Shown piece after piece: positions 36,432 through 45,007 of a stretch of 64,000 bases of DNA. A program made the position numbers and the translations under genes. The notes beneath the pieces are model-generated. The model was not told where the DNA came from. It worked only from the letters and a program-made list of their open reading frames with translations, and ran no database searches. The DNA is taken from the NCBI GenBank assembly GCA_937996235.1, contig CALKVK010000031.1, forward strand, positions 124,001 through 188,000, given 5' to 3'. The DNA is from an uncultured bacterium (lineage in GTDB: Bacteria; Planctomycetota; JAJSAM01; JAJVHW01). Positions within the stretch are counted from its first letter, which is position 1. The number at the start of each line of letters is the position of its first letter.

Positions 36432-39400
36432 CTACTTGGGCTGCGGCATGCCATCGACAAACTCTCTCGTCACCGGCGCAGGATTGCCGTCCTTCGTCTT
36501 CGGTATTCCGTTGTGACCTGCCTTCGGTATGCTTACACTGGTTCCGCCCACGATGGCGGTACCACACTCGCCTGGCTGCTTCGGTGTCTCGTCGTACACA
36601 TCTGCGACATCGTTGCCAGAAGCTATCAGAGCATCATAGTCAAGCGGGCCGTCTTTGAACCAGTACCGCCAGAGCCACCAGAACAGCCACGCATGGCCGA
36701 GCTCGTGCCTGAGAACTTCGCCCACCCGCTTTGCGTGATCGTCAGGCACCCTGGCCGGTTCGCCGGGACGATTCGCCAACCTCCTCGGATCGATGCCGTT
36801 GATCACAATGCAGAACTTTGGCGGCTTCTTCTTCCCTCCGCCTTCGGAGTCGAGGCTGATCTCAGTCCAGCCATCGCAATCCGAGTTGTACTTGGCCATC
36901 TTCTGGATTAGTGCAGCGATCGCCTCATCGATCCATCCTCGCGCTCGCCCACCCTCGGTAATCTTCTTCTTGCGTTCATCTTCAGAATCTGAGGGCGACA
37001 GGACGATTACCCCTGTCCCCTCGGGACAAGTGATCACTCCCCAGCTCGAGCATGCCAACACCGTCGCGGATGTAGCGCCCGTCACCAACGCTCTGTATCC
37101 GGCTTGCCCGTTGGCTGATAGGTCCTGCTGCGCTCTCTTGTCTTCACTGCCGCCGTCACGCGCCATCAACCCAGGCGGATCGCACTTCCCTGTGGGCGCT
37201 GATCCGCAGTATGCCGCTGGGTTGGCTCCATCCACATACTCCAGCGGATCTCTCTGGATGAACCTCTTCAGCTCCGCCGAGTAGTGCCGCGCCCGGTAGT
37301 AGTACAGCCCCGACTCCTCGTCCAGCCGCCTCCCCGTGTACGTGAACGGGTTCCCGATCTGGCTCGTCGAGACGGTCGAGCCGCCGATGTCCTTGATCGT
37401 GATCTCGCCGTACGGACCGTAGTCGTAGCTCTCGACCACGACCTCGTCCGGGTCCGTCACCTGGGTGACGGAGCCGAGGAGCTGCGTGTGGTAGTAGAAG
37501 CGCTTCGTCTCGGTCGTGTTCGTGTCCCCGTCCACGTCCGCGACGTCGGGCGCCTCCATCATCGCCACCTCGTCGATCCCCTGCCCGAAGGCGAAGAGGC
37601 GGAGCAGGTTCCCCGAGCCGTCGTACTCTTCCAGGCACTGCTGGTTGGCGTAGACGAAGCGCGTGGTGTCGCTCCCGACCGTCTTCGAGCTCCGCCGGCC
37701 GAGGCCGAGCGCGTCGTACGTGTAGGTCGCGATCGTCGTCGGGCCGGCCGAGTCGATCACCTCGATCAGGTGGTTGTGAGCGTCGTAGACGTACTCGTAC
37801 GTGCCGTCGTCGATGAGGTTCCCGTTGTCGTCGTAGCTGTGCGAGGTGCCGCCGACCGACGTGTACTCGTTCATGGCGTTGGTCGAGTAGCTGACGGTCG
37901 AGGCGGAGCCTCCGTACGGCGTGGTCACGAGCGACGTGAAGTTGAGAACGTCGTCCATGTTGTACTCGACCTTGTCCCCGTACGCCTCGGCGCCGGGGTT
38001 CGCGACCTCGTTGGCGGGGTCGTCGACGTCCTGCAGCACCTTCGTCAGGCGGTTCGCGCGGTCGTAGGTGTAGACGTCGCCCTTACCGCTCTGGTGGCTC
38101 CGCGCCTCGAAGGTGGGGTTGTCGTTCTTGTCCCAGCCGTACGTGAACCCCGCGAACTCACTGCTGCCCGAGTCCTCGTGGGTGATCGTGGTCGGCCGCC
38201 GGAAGCCGTCCCAGCCCCAGGTCGTCGTCGTGCCGTTCTCGTAGCTGAGCACGTCGCGCCGGTTGGCGGCGCCGTAGCGCGTCCAGGACGCGATGTCGTT
38301 GCTGCTCGAGTCCTCGAGCAGCGTCAGGCGGTTCAGCTCGTCGAAGGTGCGGTGCGCCTCGAAGCCCGACGGGTAGTCGATCTCCGTCTGGTTGCCCTCG
38401 GCGTCCACGGTGTAGGTCACGGTCTTGCCGGTCGCCCCCAGGGGGTTGCTTCCCTGGATCTCGGTCAGGACCCGACCCAGGCTGTCGTACGTGAACTGCA
38501 CGATGCTGTCATCGTCCGAGGCCTGCGTCAACCGGCCGAGCGCGTCGTAGGCGAAGTCCTCGTCGGTGTCGCCGCCGAAGCCGGTCGCGAGCGTGATCGT
38601 GCGGCCCGTGAGCTGGTTGAGGTCGCTGAATGCCTGGTCGATCTCGTTCCCGGCCCGGTCGATCATCTCGAGCACGTTGCCGGCGGCGTCGTAGCTGTAG
38701 GTCGCCGTGGTCGCGTCCTCGTACGTCTTCGTCGTCAGGCGGTTCAGCTTGTCGTACGCGTACGTGGTCTCGTTCCCGTTGTCGTCCTCCATCACGGTGA
38801 CCATGTCGTTGTCGTCGAAGGTCCAGGTGGTGACGATCTCGCCGCCCGACCCGTCCGTCATGCGCCGCTCCTTCGTGCGGCGACCGAGCCCGTCGTGCTC
38901 GCAGGTCGTGGTCCAGCCGAGCGGATCGATCGTCTTCGCGACGACGTTCCGGCTGTTCCACTTCCACTCGGTGACCTTCGTGTTGCTCGAATTCGTGCGG
39001 TCGATCACCGTCTGCTTCGTCTTGCGGTCGACGGCGTCGTACTCGAACTCCGTGCGGAACGTCTGGTTCGAGCTGCCCGGGACGACCTCGCTCTCGTCCA
39101 CGGCCGTCACGTTGCCGTCGTCGTCGTACTCCCAGGAGGTGACGTTGCCGATGTCGTCGGTCGCGCTCGTCCGCCGGCCCGCGCCGTCGAACGCGAAGAC
39201 CGTCTCGTTGCCGCGGCGGTCCACCACGCTGGTGACGAGCCCCCGCTTGTCGTGCCCGAAGGTCCGGGCAAGCCACGTCGTCGAGCCGGAGATCAGCGCG
39301 TCCTCCTCCTTCCAGAGGCGGTGGATCTCGTCGTAGGTGCTCTTGTGGTGCGCGAGGAGCGTGTCGGTCGTGCCGGCCTCCTCGTAGAACTTCCGCTCGG

Positions 39401-39983
39401 TGACCAGACCGTCCTTGTCGTAGACGGTCACCTCGTAGTCGGTCAGCGCGTTGATCGTCTTCGTGCGCCGATCGAAGCCGTCGTACTCGAAGGTCGTGGT
39501 CTTGCTGCGCGGGTCCGAGTACGTGACCAGGTTGCCGTTGTCGTCGTACGTGAACGTCTCCGTCGCGTTGATCGCGGGGGAGGTCCCGGGGTCACGCACG
39601 CGCTGGTAGAGCATGTCGCGCTCGTCGTAGGTCATCTCGACGAGCTTGTTGTCGACGGTGCGCTGGTAGAGGTTGTCGTTGTCGTCGTAGAAGAGCGACG
39701 TGACGCGCGTCGTGGACGTGCTCTTCCACTCCTTGAGCTGCGTCAGCTTGTCCATCACGGTGTACGTGTACTCGGTGCGCCAGTAGGACGGCGTCGTGAG
39801 CGCTGTCCCGTTCTCGTCGATGTTCTTGACCTGGCGCACGGTGACGTTCAGGTTGCCGTCGTGCGTGTACTTCGTGATGTAGCCGAGCGCGGAGGGGCCC
39901 GTCACCTGCGTCACGTTGCCGTACGCCTCGACCGTGTAGTCGGTCTGGTTGCCCTCGGGGTCGATCACCTGCTTGACGTCACC
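36432..39983 (-). pseudogene. RHS-repeat protein, C-terminal two-thirds with HELGH metallopeptidase tip
   Basis: Continues in the same frame as the upstream part after a TGA at 39984-39986. Dozens of RHS/YD repeats follow (for example NGNLVTYSDPRSKTTTFEYD and WEYDDDGNVTAVDE). They end in the RHS core closing motif with ESGLYYYRARHY, RFIQRDPL and DPPGL. The last ~230 residues are a variable tip with RHELGHAW, a zinc-metallopeptidase HExxH motif, and a further acidic region. The tip is AT-richer. RHS shells usually carry toxins released at the DPxG site. Without read-through or reversion this part has no start, unless an internal GTG near 39968 is used. Confidence 0.75.
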
Positions 39984-41732
39984 TCAGTCGGTGTAGTCGT
40001 ACGTCGTCTGCAGGTTGAGCGTGCCGCTGCCGTAGTCCACCGTCTTGGTCTCCACGCGGCCGAGCTTGGCGGTCGGCGTGGTGTAGTAGGCGAACTTGGT
40101 GACTCTGCCCTCGCCATCGGTCCGCGTGTCCACGGTCCCGTCGCCGTTGTAGGCGATCGACTCCTGCACCGTGACGTTCGGCGTCGTGTGCGTGACCGTC
40201 TCGTACGTGATCGTGGTCGGGCGCCCGACGCTGTCGAGCGTGTAGGTCGTCTCGTGGCCCCCCGGGTCCGTGTAGCTCGTCACGCCGTAGTTCTTGCTCG
40301 AGTCGTAGGCCCACGTCTCGATCAGGTCGTTCGTGGAGCTGTCGGCCACGCCCATGTCGGCCTTCCGCCGCCGCTCGGTCACGAGCTTGACGGAGTTGCG
40401 CGTGTACTTGACGCCATTGCCCTCGGGGTACGTGACCGTCGCCAGGAAGCCGTCGCTGTCGTGCGTCCACGCCGTGGTCCAGCTCGTCGGATCGCTCGTG
40501 CGCACGTTGCGGTTGCTGTTCTGGTCGAGCTGGCTGCGCGCGAGTGTGGTCGAGTTCCACTGCCAGATGCGCTCGTTCCCGGCGCGGTCGGTCACCTGCA
40601 CCGACTGCGAGCCGATGTTCGTGTAGTCGAACTCGAAGTCGGCCTCGCCGACCTTCTGCGTGACGACACGGTCACTGGTGTCGTACGTCATCTCGAGCCA
40701 CGACTGGCCCTTGCCGTCGATGGCCGCGATCATGTTGTCGTTGAGGCTGCTGTTGGTCGAGCCGTTCGTGTAGCGGAAGTCCCAGACGATCCCCGTCGCG
40801 AACGTCGTCGTCGTGGGTCCGGTGATCCGCGAGAGCTGGCCGGTCTCGGTGTACTCGAACTTCCACACGCGGCCGTCGGCCATGTTGATCTGCTTCAGCC
40901 GGCCCGTCGCCGAGTAGTAGTCGAAGGTGTGGTTCGCGCCGCGGCTGTCGGTCGCCTGCGTCATCTGGCCCGAGGACCACGTCAGCGAGATCGAGTTGCC
41001 GTGAGGGTCCTGCACGCTGGCGAGGCGCCCGCCTGTCCAGAAGTACTGGAAGCCGAGTGGCGTCGTCTGCGTGAAGTGGTCGGTCGACGTCTTCACGAGA
41101 TCGTCGTAGTGGAACGATGGCGTGATGTAGTTGCTGCCGCTCTTCACCCAGGTGCGCGTGATGCCGTCGGGGAACAGCATGTCCACGTCGCCGCTGCCCT
41201 GCTCCGTGTACTGGAGATCGAGCATCGAGACCCAGTCCATGCCGACGAAGCCGTTGTAGGACGACTGGCTCACGTACACGAGGCTGAAGCCGAACGGTAG
41301 CTTCACGCCGCGCGCACCAGCTACGCTGGCACTGTAGACGAGCGCGCCATTGTGAACGTACACGCCGACGCCGTCCTGCGGGCTCTCGCCCGAGGGCGCC
41401 CAGAGGTCGGACGTCGGCCCGCCGCTGTGCGTCATGGCGATGTTGCCGTCGCGATCCCCGCTCGGCGCGTGGAGTGGGGCGGTGTCGCTGGGGTCGTTCG
41501 TCCCGTCGCCGTCGGTGTCGGCGAGCGTCGGGTCCGTGCCGTACACGAAGATCTCGTCGTAGTCGTTCCAGCCGTCGGCGTCCGTGTCGGCCTGGCCCCC
41601 GTTCGTGCCGTAGGCGGCCTCGAACGCGTTCTCGAGGCCGTCGCCATCCGTGTCGGCGGCGAACGCGCGCGGTGCAAGGGCGCTCAGGACGAGGCCCGCG
41701 AGGAGAGCGAGCGCAGTGCGTGACCTACTCAT
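39984..41732 (-). CDS. RHS-repeat protein, N-terminal part
   Basis: This 582-residue part is read up to an in-frame TGA. It starts at ATG 41732 (GGAGGTGAGCG ribosome site) with a signal peptide ending PRAFAADTDGDG. Residues ~26-80 are calcium-binding TSP3-like repeats (DTDGDGLENAF, DTDADGWNDYDE, DTDGDGTNDPSD). An RHS-family N-terminal domain and YD repeats follow (LASVQDPHGNSISLTW, GRLKQINMADGRVWKFEY). The protein is exported and cell-surface. Its first codons overlap the upstream gene's stop by 8 bp. The stop codon lies in DYTD-TGA-GDVKQV, where a Trp or Arg codon one base away would restore a protein of about 1766 residues. Confidence 0.85.
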   Translation of the reverse strand: MSRSRTALALLAGLVLSALAPRAFAADTDGDGLENAFEAAYGTNGGQADTDADGWNDYDEIFVYGTDPTLADTDGDGTNDPSDTAPLHAPSGDRDGNIAMTHSGGPTSDLWAPSGESPQDGVGVYVHNGALVYSASVAGARGVKLPFGFSLVYVSQSSYNGFVGMDWVSMLDLQYTEQGSGDVDMLFPDGITRTWVKSGSNYITPSFHYDDLVKTSTDHFTQTTPLGFQYFWTGGRLASVQDPHGNSISLTWSSGQMTQATDSRGANHTFDYYSATGRLKQINMADGRVWKFEYTETGQLSRITGPTTTTFATGIVWDFRYTNGSTNSSLNDNMIAAIDGKGQSWLEMTYDTSDRVVTQKVGEADFEFDYTNIGSQSVQVTDRAGNERIWQWNSTTLARSQLDQNSNRNVRTSDPTSWTTAWTHDSDGFLATVTYPEGNGVKYTRNSVKLVTERRRKADMGVADSSTNDLIETWAYDSSKNYGVTSYTDPGGHETTYTLDSVGRPTTITYETVTHTTPNVTVQESIAYNGDGTVDTRTDGEGRVTKFAYYTTPTAKLGRVETKTVDYGSGTLNLQTTYDYTD

Positions 41733-42258
41733 CGCTCACCTCCGTCGGCCAGTGCTTGTGGCCGGCGGCGCGGGCTGCGGCCCGGACAGCGCCTCCCGAG
41801 CGCGTGTTCGCAGTCACGAACGTGCTGATGTCCGACCAGTGGTCGCCGTCACCGTTCGTGCGATCGACGAGCGCCACGAGGGCGGCGCTGCGCACGACGT
41901 CGCTGCGCTCGTCGTCGGCGACGATCTGCTGCAGGTGCCCGCGCGCTCCCTGCCAGTCGCCGCGGCAGAGCACGGCGATCGCGGCGAGTGCTGTTGCGTC
42001 GTCCCCGTCGTCGGCGAGGTCCACCACGGCGAGGCGCGACGCGGCCGTGTCGAGCGCGTAGAGATCGTCGATCGCCATCGCCTTGCGGTGTCGGCCCGCG
42101 ACGCTGCGCACGATGGCCGCCGCGTCCGCGGCGGCCGTGTCCGCGGCGGAGGCGCTCGACTCCGGCCAGATCAACAGCGCGAGTCCGAAGACTCCCGCAA
42201 GGCCGAGCAGACCCGTCGTCCAGCTCAGCCGCCCCCGCAGCTTCCTCACTCCACGCAC
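41725..42258 (-). CDS. Small membrane-anchored helical protein upstream of RHS
   Basis: This is a 177-residue protein from GTG 42258, preceded by a GGGAGGG ribosome site. One membrane helix lies near residues 14-30 (TGLLGLAGVFGLALLIW). It is followed by ~140 residues of Ala/Asp-rich helices that look like HEAT-type repeats (ATALAAIAVLCRGDWQGARG, DVVRSAALVALVDR). It overlaps the RHS start by 8 bp, so the two are translationally coupled. It may help anchor, export or chaperone the RHS protein; inference from the operon. Confidence 0.6.
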   Translation of the reverse strand: MRGVRKLRGRLSWTTGLLGLAGVFGLALLIWPESSASAADTAAADAAAIVRSVAGRHRKAMAIDDLYALDTAASRLAVVDLADDGDDATALAAIAVLCRGDWQGARGHLQQIVADDERSDVVRSAALVALVDRTNGDGDHWSDISTFVTANTRSGGAVRAAARAAGHKHWPTEVSDE

Positions 42259-42683
42259 CGGACCCTCCCGCGCTCGCGCGCGCCGGCAGCGGCGACACGA
42301 TCCTGTGGCAGGGGACGAGAATCCCCTGGGATCGACCGTCGGCAGCCCTCTCTCTGCGTTCTCCGCGTCACAGCGTGACGCATTCGCGCCGGGCATCACG
42401 TTCCCGGCGCACTTCCACCTCAAGCGAGAGAGATCCTATGCGCCCACACGAAGTCGGTGCAAGGTGGCGGCGCAGATTCTTCGAATCACGTGCCGACGCG
42501 ACGATCGCGGAGGGTGGCGAATCCGTCGTCGTCGAAAGTGTTCACGGACTCGGCAACGGAGCGTCCATGCGGACACGGGCAGCGGCGCCGCGCGCGCGCG
42601 ACGTGAAGACCTGGCGCGCCGTGGTGGGGTCTGGCGAGCGCGCAGGCTCTACGTCCCGGCCGCGCTCGCCAGGCCCGGAGTGA
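42259..42683. other. Spacer with 19-bp sequence shared with left end of island
   Basis: No gene supported. Positions 42621-42639 (GTGGTGGGGTCTGGCGAGC) are identical to 8440-8458 at the 3' end of the TIR gene. This may be a short duplicated segment or chance. Confidence 0.4.
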
Positions 42684-43007
42684 CTACAGCGCCGTCTTGA
42701 GCGGCAACCCTCGCCCCTTGCGGATGGCGTTGACGCGCGCGAGCCGCTGCTCGGGCGTCAGCTTCGCCCAGGGGTTCTTGCGCTTCCCGGCGGGCTTCGC
42801 CGCCTTCGGGGCGCCACCGCTCTTGGCGCCGGCCTTCTTGGTCGCGGTCTTCGTCGCACCGGCGCTGCGGCCGCCCGAACTCGCAGTCCCGAGCACGCTG
42901 CGCAACTCCGCGAGCGCGCTCTCGCGGCCGGCGGCGTGCGCGGCCGCCACCGCAGCGGCGAGCTTCGAGTTCAGATCCTTGACCAGCGCATCGACCGAAT
43001 TCGTCAT
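42684..43007 (-). CDS. Basic histone-like DNA-binding protein
   Basis: This is a 107-residue protein from ATG 43007 with a GAGGAG ribosome site. The N-terminal ~45 residues are a helix likely to oligomerise (DALVKDLNSKLAAAVAAAHA). The middle is Lys/Ala/Gly-rich (TKTATKKAGAKSGG), like histone H1 tails, and the end is a short motif NPWAKLTPEQRLARVNAIRK. This resembles H-NS-like or histone-like proteins that coat foreign DNA. It may silence the AT-richer RHS genes next door; that role is inferred. Confidence 0.6.
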   Translation of the reverse strand: MTNSVDALVKDLNSKLAAAVAAAHAAGRESALAELRSVLGTASSGGRSAGATKTATKKAGAKSGGAPKAAKPAGKRKNPWAKLTPEQRLARVNAIRKGRGLPLKTAL

Positions 43008-43374
43008 CGAGTTCTCCTCGTGTCCCGCCTGCTCTCGTCGTTGAGTGTAGTTCTCTCTGGGTGCACGGCGAGGAATGACACGCGCGCTTGCGGCAGCGGT
43101 CGCGGTCTGCGATGCTGCGCCCGCCGAGGTCGAGTTCGCACTCGTAAAGCGACTGCCATCCCTTGCTTCTCTCGGGAACTCCCCATTCCCCGGCAGCAGC
43201 TCCCTCGGCTCCAGGGCATCTGGCTGTCGACTGAGACGGTCCGTTTCGATTCCGCTGGCGAGTGATGGCCACGGCGCCCGACGTCGGAGCTGCAGACGCA
43301 CCGTCGCTCTGAAGGCTGCCTCCTTGCTACCCCGCGCACGCGATCGCACGTGTGACCACGCGGAAGGCCCTCGC

Positions 43375-43580
43375 GCTGGCGGACGTCGATGGCCGTCTGC
43401 TTGACCCAGTTGCGGATCACCTGCTTGGACGGCTCGAATTCGCACGCGGGGCTCGCGATCGAGCGGCCGGAGCGATGCAGCTCGACGATCTTGCGCCGGA
43501 ACTCCTCGGGGTGCGGTGGTCGGCTCTTCGGCATCGGGACAGACTCTTCCCCCTCAAGCGGGGATGTGTCCACGAGACCG
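43375..43580 (-). mobile_element. IS3-family OrfA remnant
   Basis: The frame starting at ATG 43534 reads MPKSRPPHPEEFRRKIVEL, HRSGRSIASP, then FEPSKQVIRNWVKQ, the N-terminal helix-turn-helix of IS3-type OrfA. Similarity is lost after ~43380, and no OrfB integrase domain is present. Upstream, 43553-43580 holds CGCTTGAGGGGGAAGA, resembling an IS3-type terminal repeat. Truncated and immobile. Confidence 0.72.
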
Positions 43581-43622
43581 GGGCCGCCTCAGTACGCCAC
43601 GAGCGGCTACCGCGTGCGCAAG

Positions 43623-44483
43623 ATGTCGGCGACGGCGACTACGCTCGAGCCTGTGATCGACACGCAGCCTACTGCCCGCGCGTACCTGGCTCACCTCCAT
43701 GCGCTCTTCAGTTGGCTCGGGGCGGACAGCGGGCTCTTGGCGGCGCCGCGCTTCTGCGAGATCGCGGACTGGGCGCGCGCCCTGCTGGCCGACGAGGCCC
43801 GGCTGCGTGCGCTCCACGAGTGGCAGGCGCGCGGGCTCGACGTGCCGCGGATGTTGCACGTGGCGGTCCGCTTCTTCCTCGCTCCGGGCGAGTTCTCGCA
43901 GGCGCTGCTCGGAGTCGCACCCGCGGCACGCGCCGCGGGCCGGCAGAGGGCGCGGTTCCAGGACATCGATCAGCACGTGGATACGCTCGCTCGCCACGAG
44001 GCGCGGTTCGGCGCGGTGCCGGGCTTGGACGAGATGCGACTCGTGCGCACGTGGGCGCACGAGGCCGAACGCTGGGCGGCGATGGTTCCCGAGTGGACGG
44101 AGGAGTCGGTCGACGCCGAGGGTCGGCGCCGCACGCGAGGGCGACGCCTGCGGGGATGCGTCATCGAGATCCCGTGCGTCGTAGCTGAGCCAGCCGTGGT
44201 CGCCGCGCCGGGTCGGGGACGGCCGCCCGAGGTGGAGCTCAACGTCCTGCTGCTGATCTTCGCCGGACACTTCGCCGCGCTGTCTGGGGCGTTCGACGCG
44301 GCCGAACTCGCCCGCCTGTTGACCGACATCCTCGATTGGGAGCTCCCCCACGTCGCGGACTCGCGGCGTGCTCTTCGCCAGGCGGCGGGCCGCGCCTGGG
44401 CCAGCGCGACGCTGTACGGGCGGCGCGCGCGGCTCCTCGCCGGCGAGATCGGACTCGCGATCCGCCTACCCGACGGCGCGTAG
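43623..44483 (+). CDS. Hypothetical protein near the integration genes
   Basis: This 286-residue protein starts at ATG 43623 (MSATATTLEPVIDTQ) and ends LAIRLPDGA. It is mostly helical, with Trp- and Arg-rich segments (MRLVRTWAHEAERWAAMVPE) and a C-terminal stretch NVLLLIFAGHFAALSGAFDA. No motif recognised. It is transcribed toward the excisionase-like and integrase genes with a 119-bp gap. It may belong to the mobility module, for example as a regulator or relaxase substitute, but nothing in sequence shows this. Confidence 0.5.
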   Translation: MSATATTLEPVIDTQPTARAYLAHLHALFSWLGADSGLLAAPRFCEIADWARALLADEARLRALHEWQARGLDVPRMLHVAVRFFLAPGEFSQALLGVAPAARAAGRQRARFQDIDQHVDTLARHEARFGAVPGLDEMRLVRTWAHEAERWAAMVPEWTEESVDAEGRRRTRGRRLRGCVIEIPCVVAEPAVVAAPGRGRPPEVELNVLLLIFAGHFAALSGAFDAAELARLLTDILDWELPHVADSRRALRQAAGRAWASATLYGRRARLLAGEIGLAIRLPDGA

Positions 44484-44602
44484 CGAGGGCGCGGACCGAA
44501 AGTCGGCGTTGGCGTCGGCTTGTGGTCCGTGCGCGAACCGCGGCTACGCCGGACTCTCGCGGACCGCACGGCCGGGTGGCCGCGCCAGCGAGGGCGGCGA
44601 CG

Positions 44603-45007
44603 ATGACGAAGCGTGAACTGCAACGGAGCGGTCCGGACGCCCGTCCATCCTCGGATCCTGGCAGGCCGAGTGGTCCGCTGCGCGTGGGGGCACCGCGCGC
44701 GCCGGCGCGACGAGGCCGCATGGGCCCGCGCGATGCCGGAGCGTCGCGGTCGCCAGACGCGGCGGGCATCGTCGTAGCGGACGGCGACGCAGGTGACGAC
44801 GGCGCGCCGGCACCGCTGCTGCTGACCGCGAGCCAGGCGGCTGCGCTACTGGGCGTCTCTCGCTCGGTGTTCTACCGCTGGGACGCGCGCGGCGACGTGC
44901 CCCGGCCCGTGCAGATCGGGAAGCTCCGGCGATGGCCCCGGCTTGAGCTGCGCCAATGGGTTGGGAGAGGATGCCCGCCACGGCACCTCTGGGAGGTCGC
45001 ACGATGA
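44603..45007 (+). CDS. Excisionase-like helix-turn-helix protein
   Basis: This is a 134-residue protein. The first ~70 residues are Arg/Pro/Gly-rich and probably disordered. Residues ~72-125 are a MerR/HTH_17-type domain (LTASQAAALLGVSRSVFYRW, then KLRRWPRLELRQWV). Small proteins of this type bind att DNA and steer the integrase toward excision or control its expression. The stop overlaps the integrase start in an ATGA, so the two are translationally coupled. Confidence 0.72.
   Translation: MTKRELQRSGPDARPSSDPGRPSGPLRVGAPRAPARRGRMGPRDAGASRSPDAAGIVVADGDAGDDGAPAPLLLTASQAAALLGVSRSVFYRWDARGDVPRPVQIGKLRRWPRLELRQWVGRGCPPRHLWEVAR

Noticed and set aside
39984..39986. Proven selenoprotein or reassigned UGA code
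   Set aside because: Most genes here end in TGA as a true stop, no SECIS hairpin was convincing, and RHS proteins are not known to use Sec. Kept only as a point to check.
37284..41300. A 1338-residue plus-strand open frame
   Set aside because: It is the antisense of the RHS gene. Its Val/Arg-rich sequence arises from the repeated TAC/GAC codons opposite; the minus strand has clear YD repeats.
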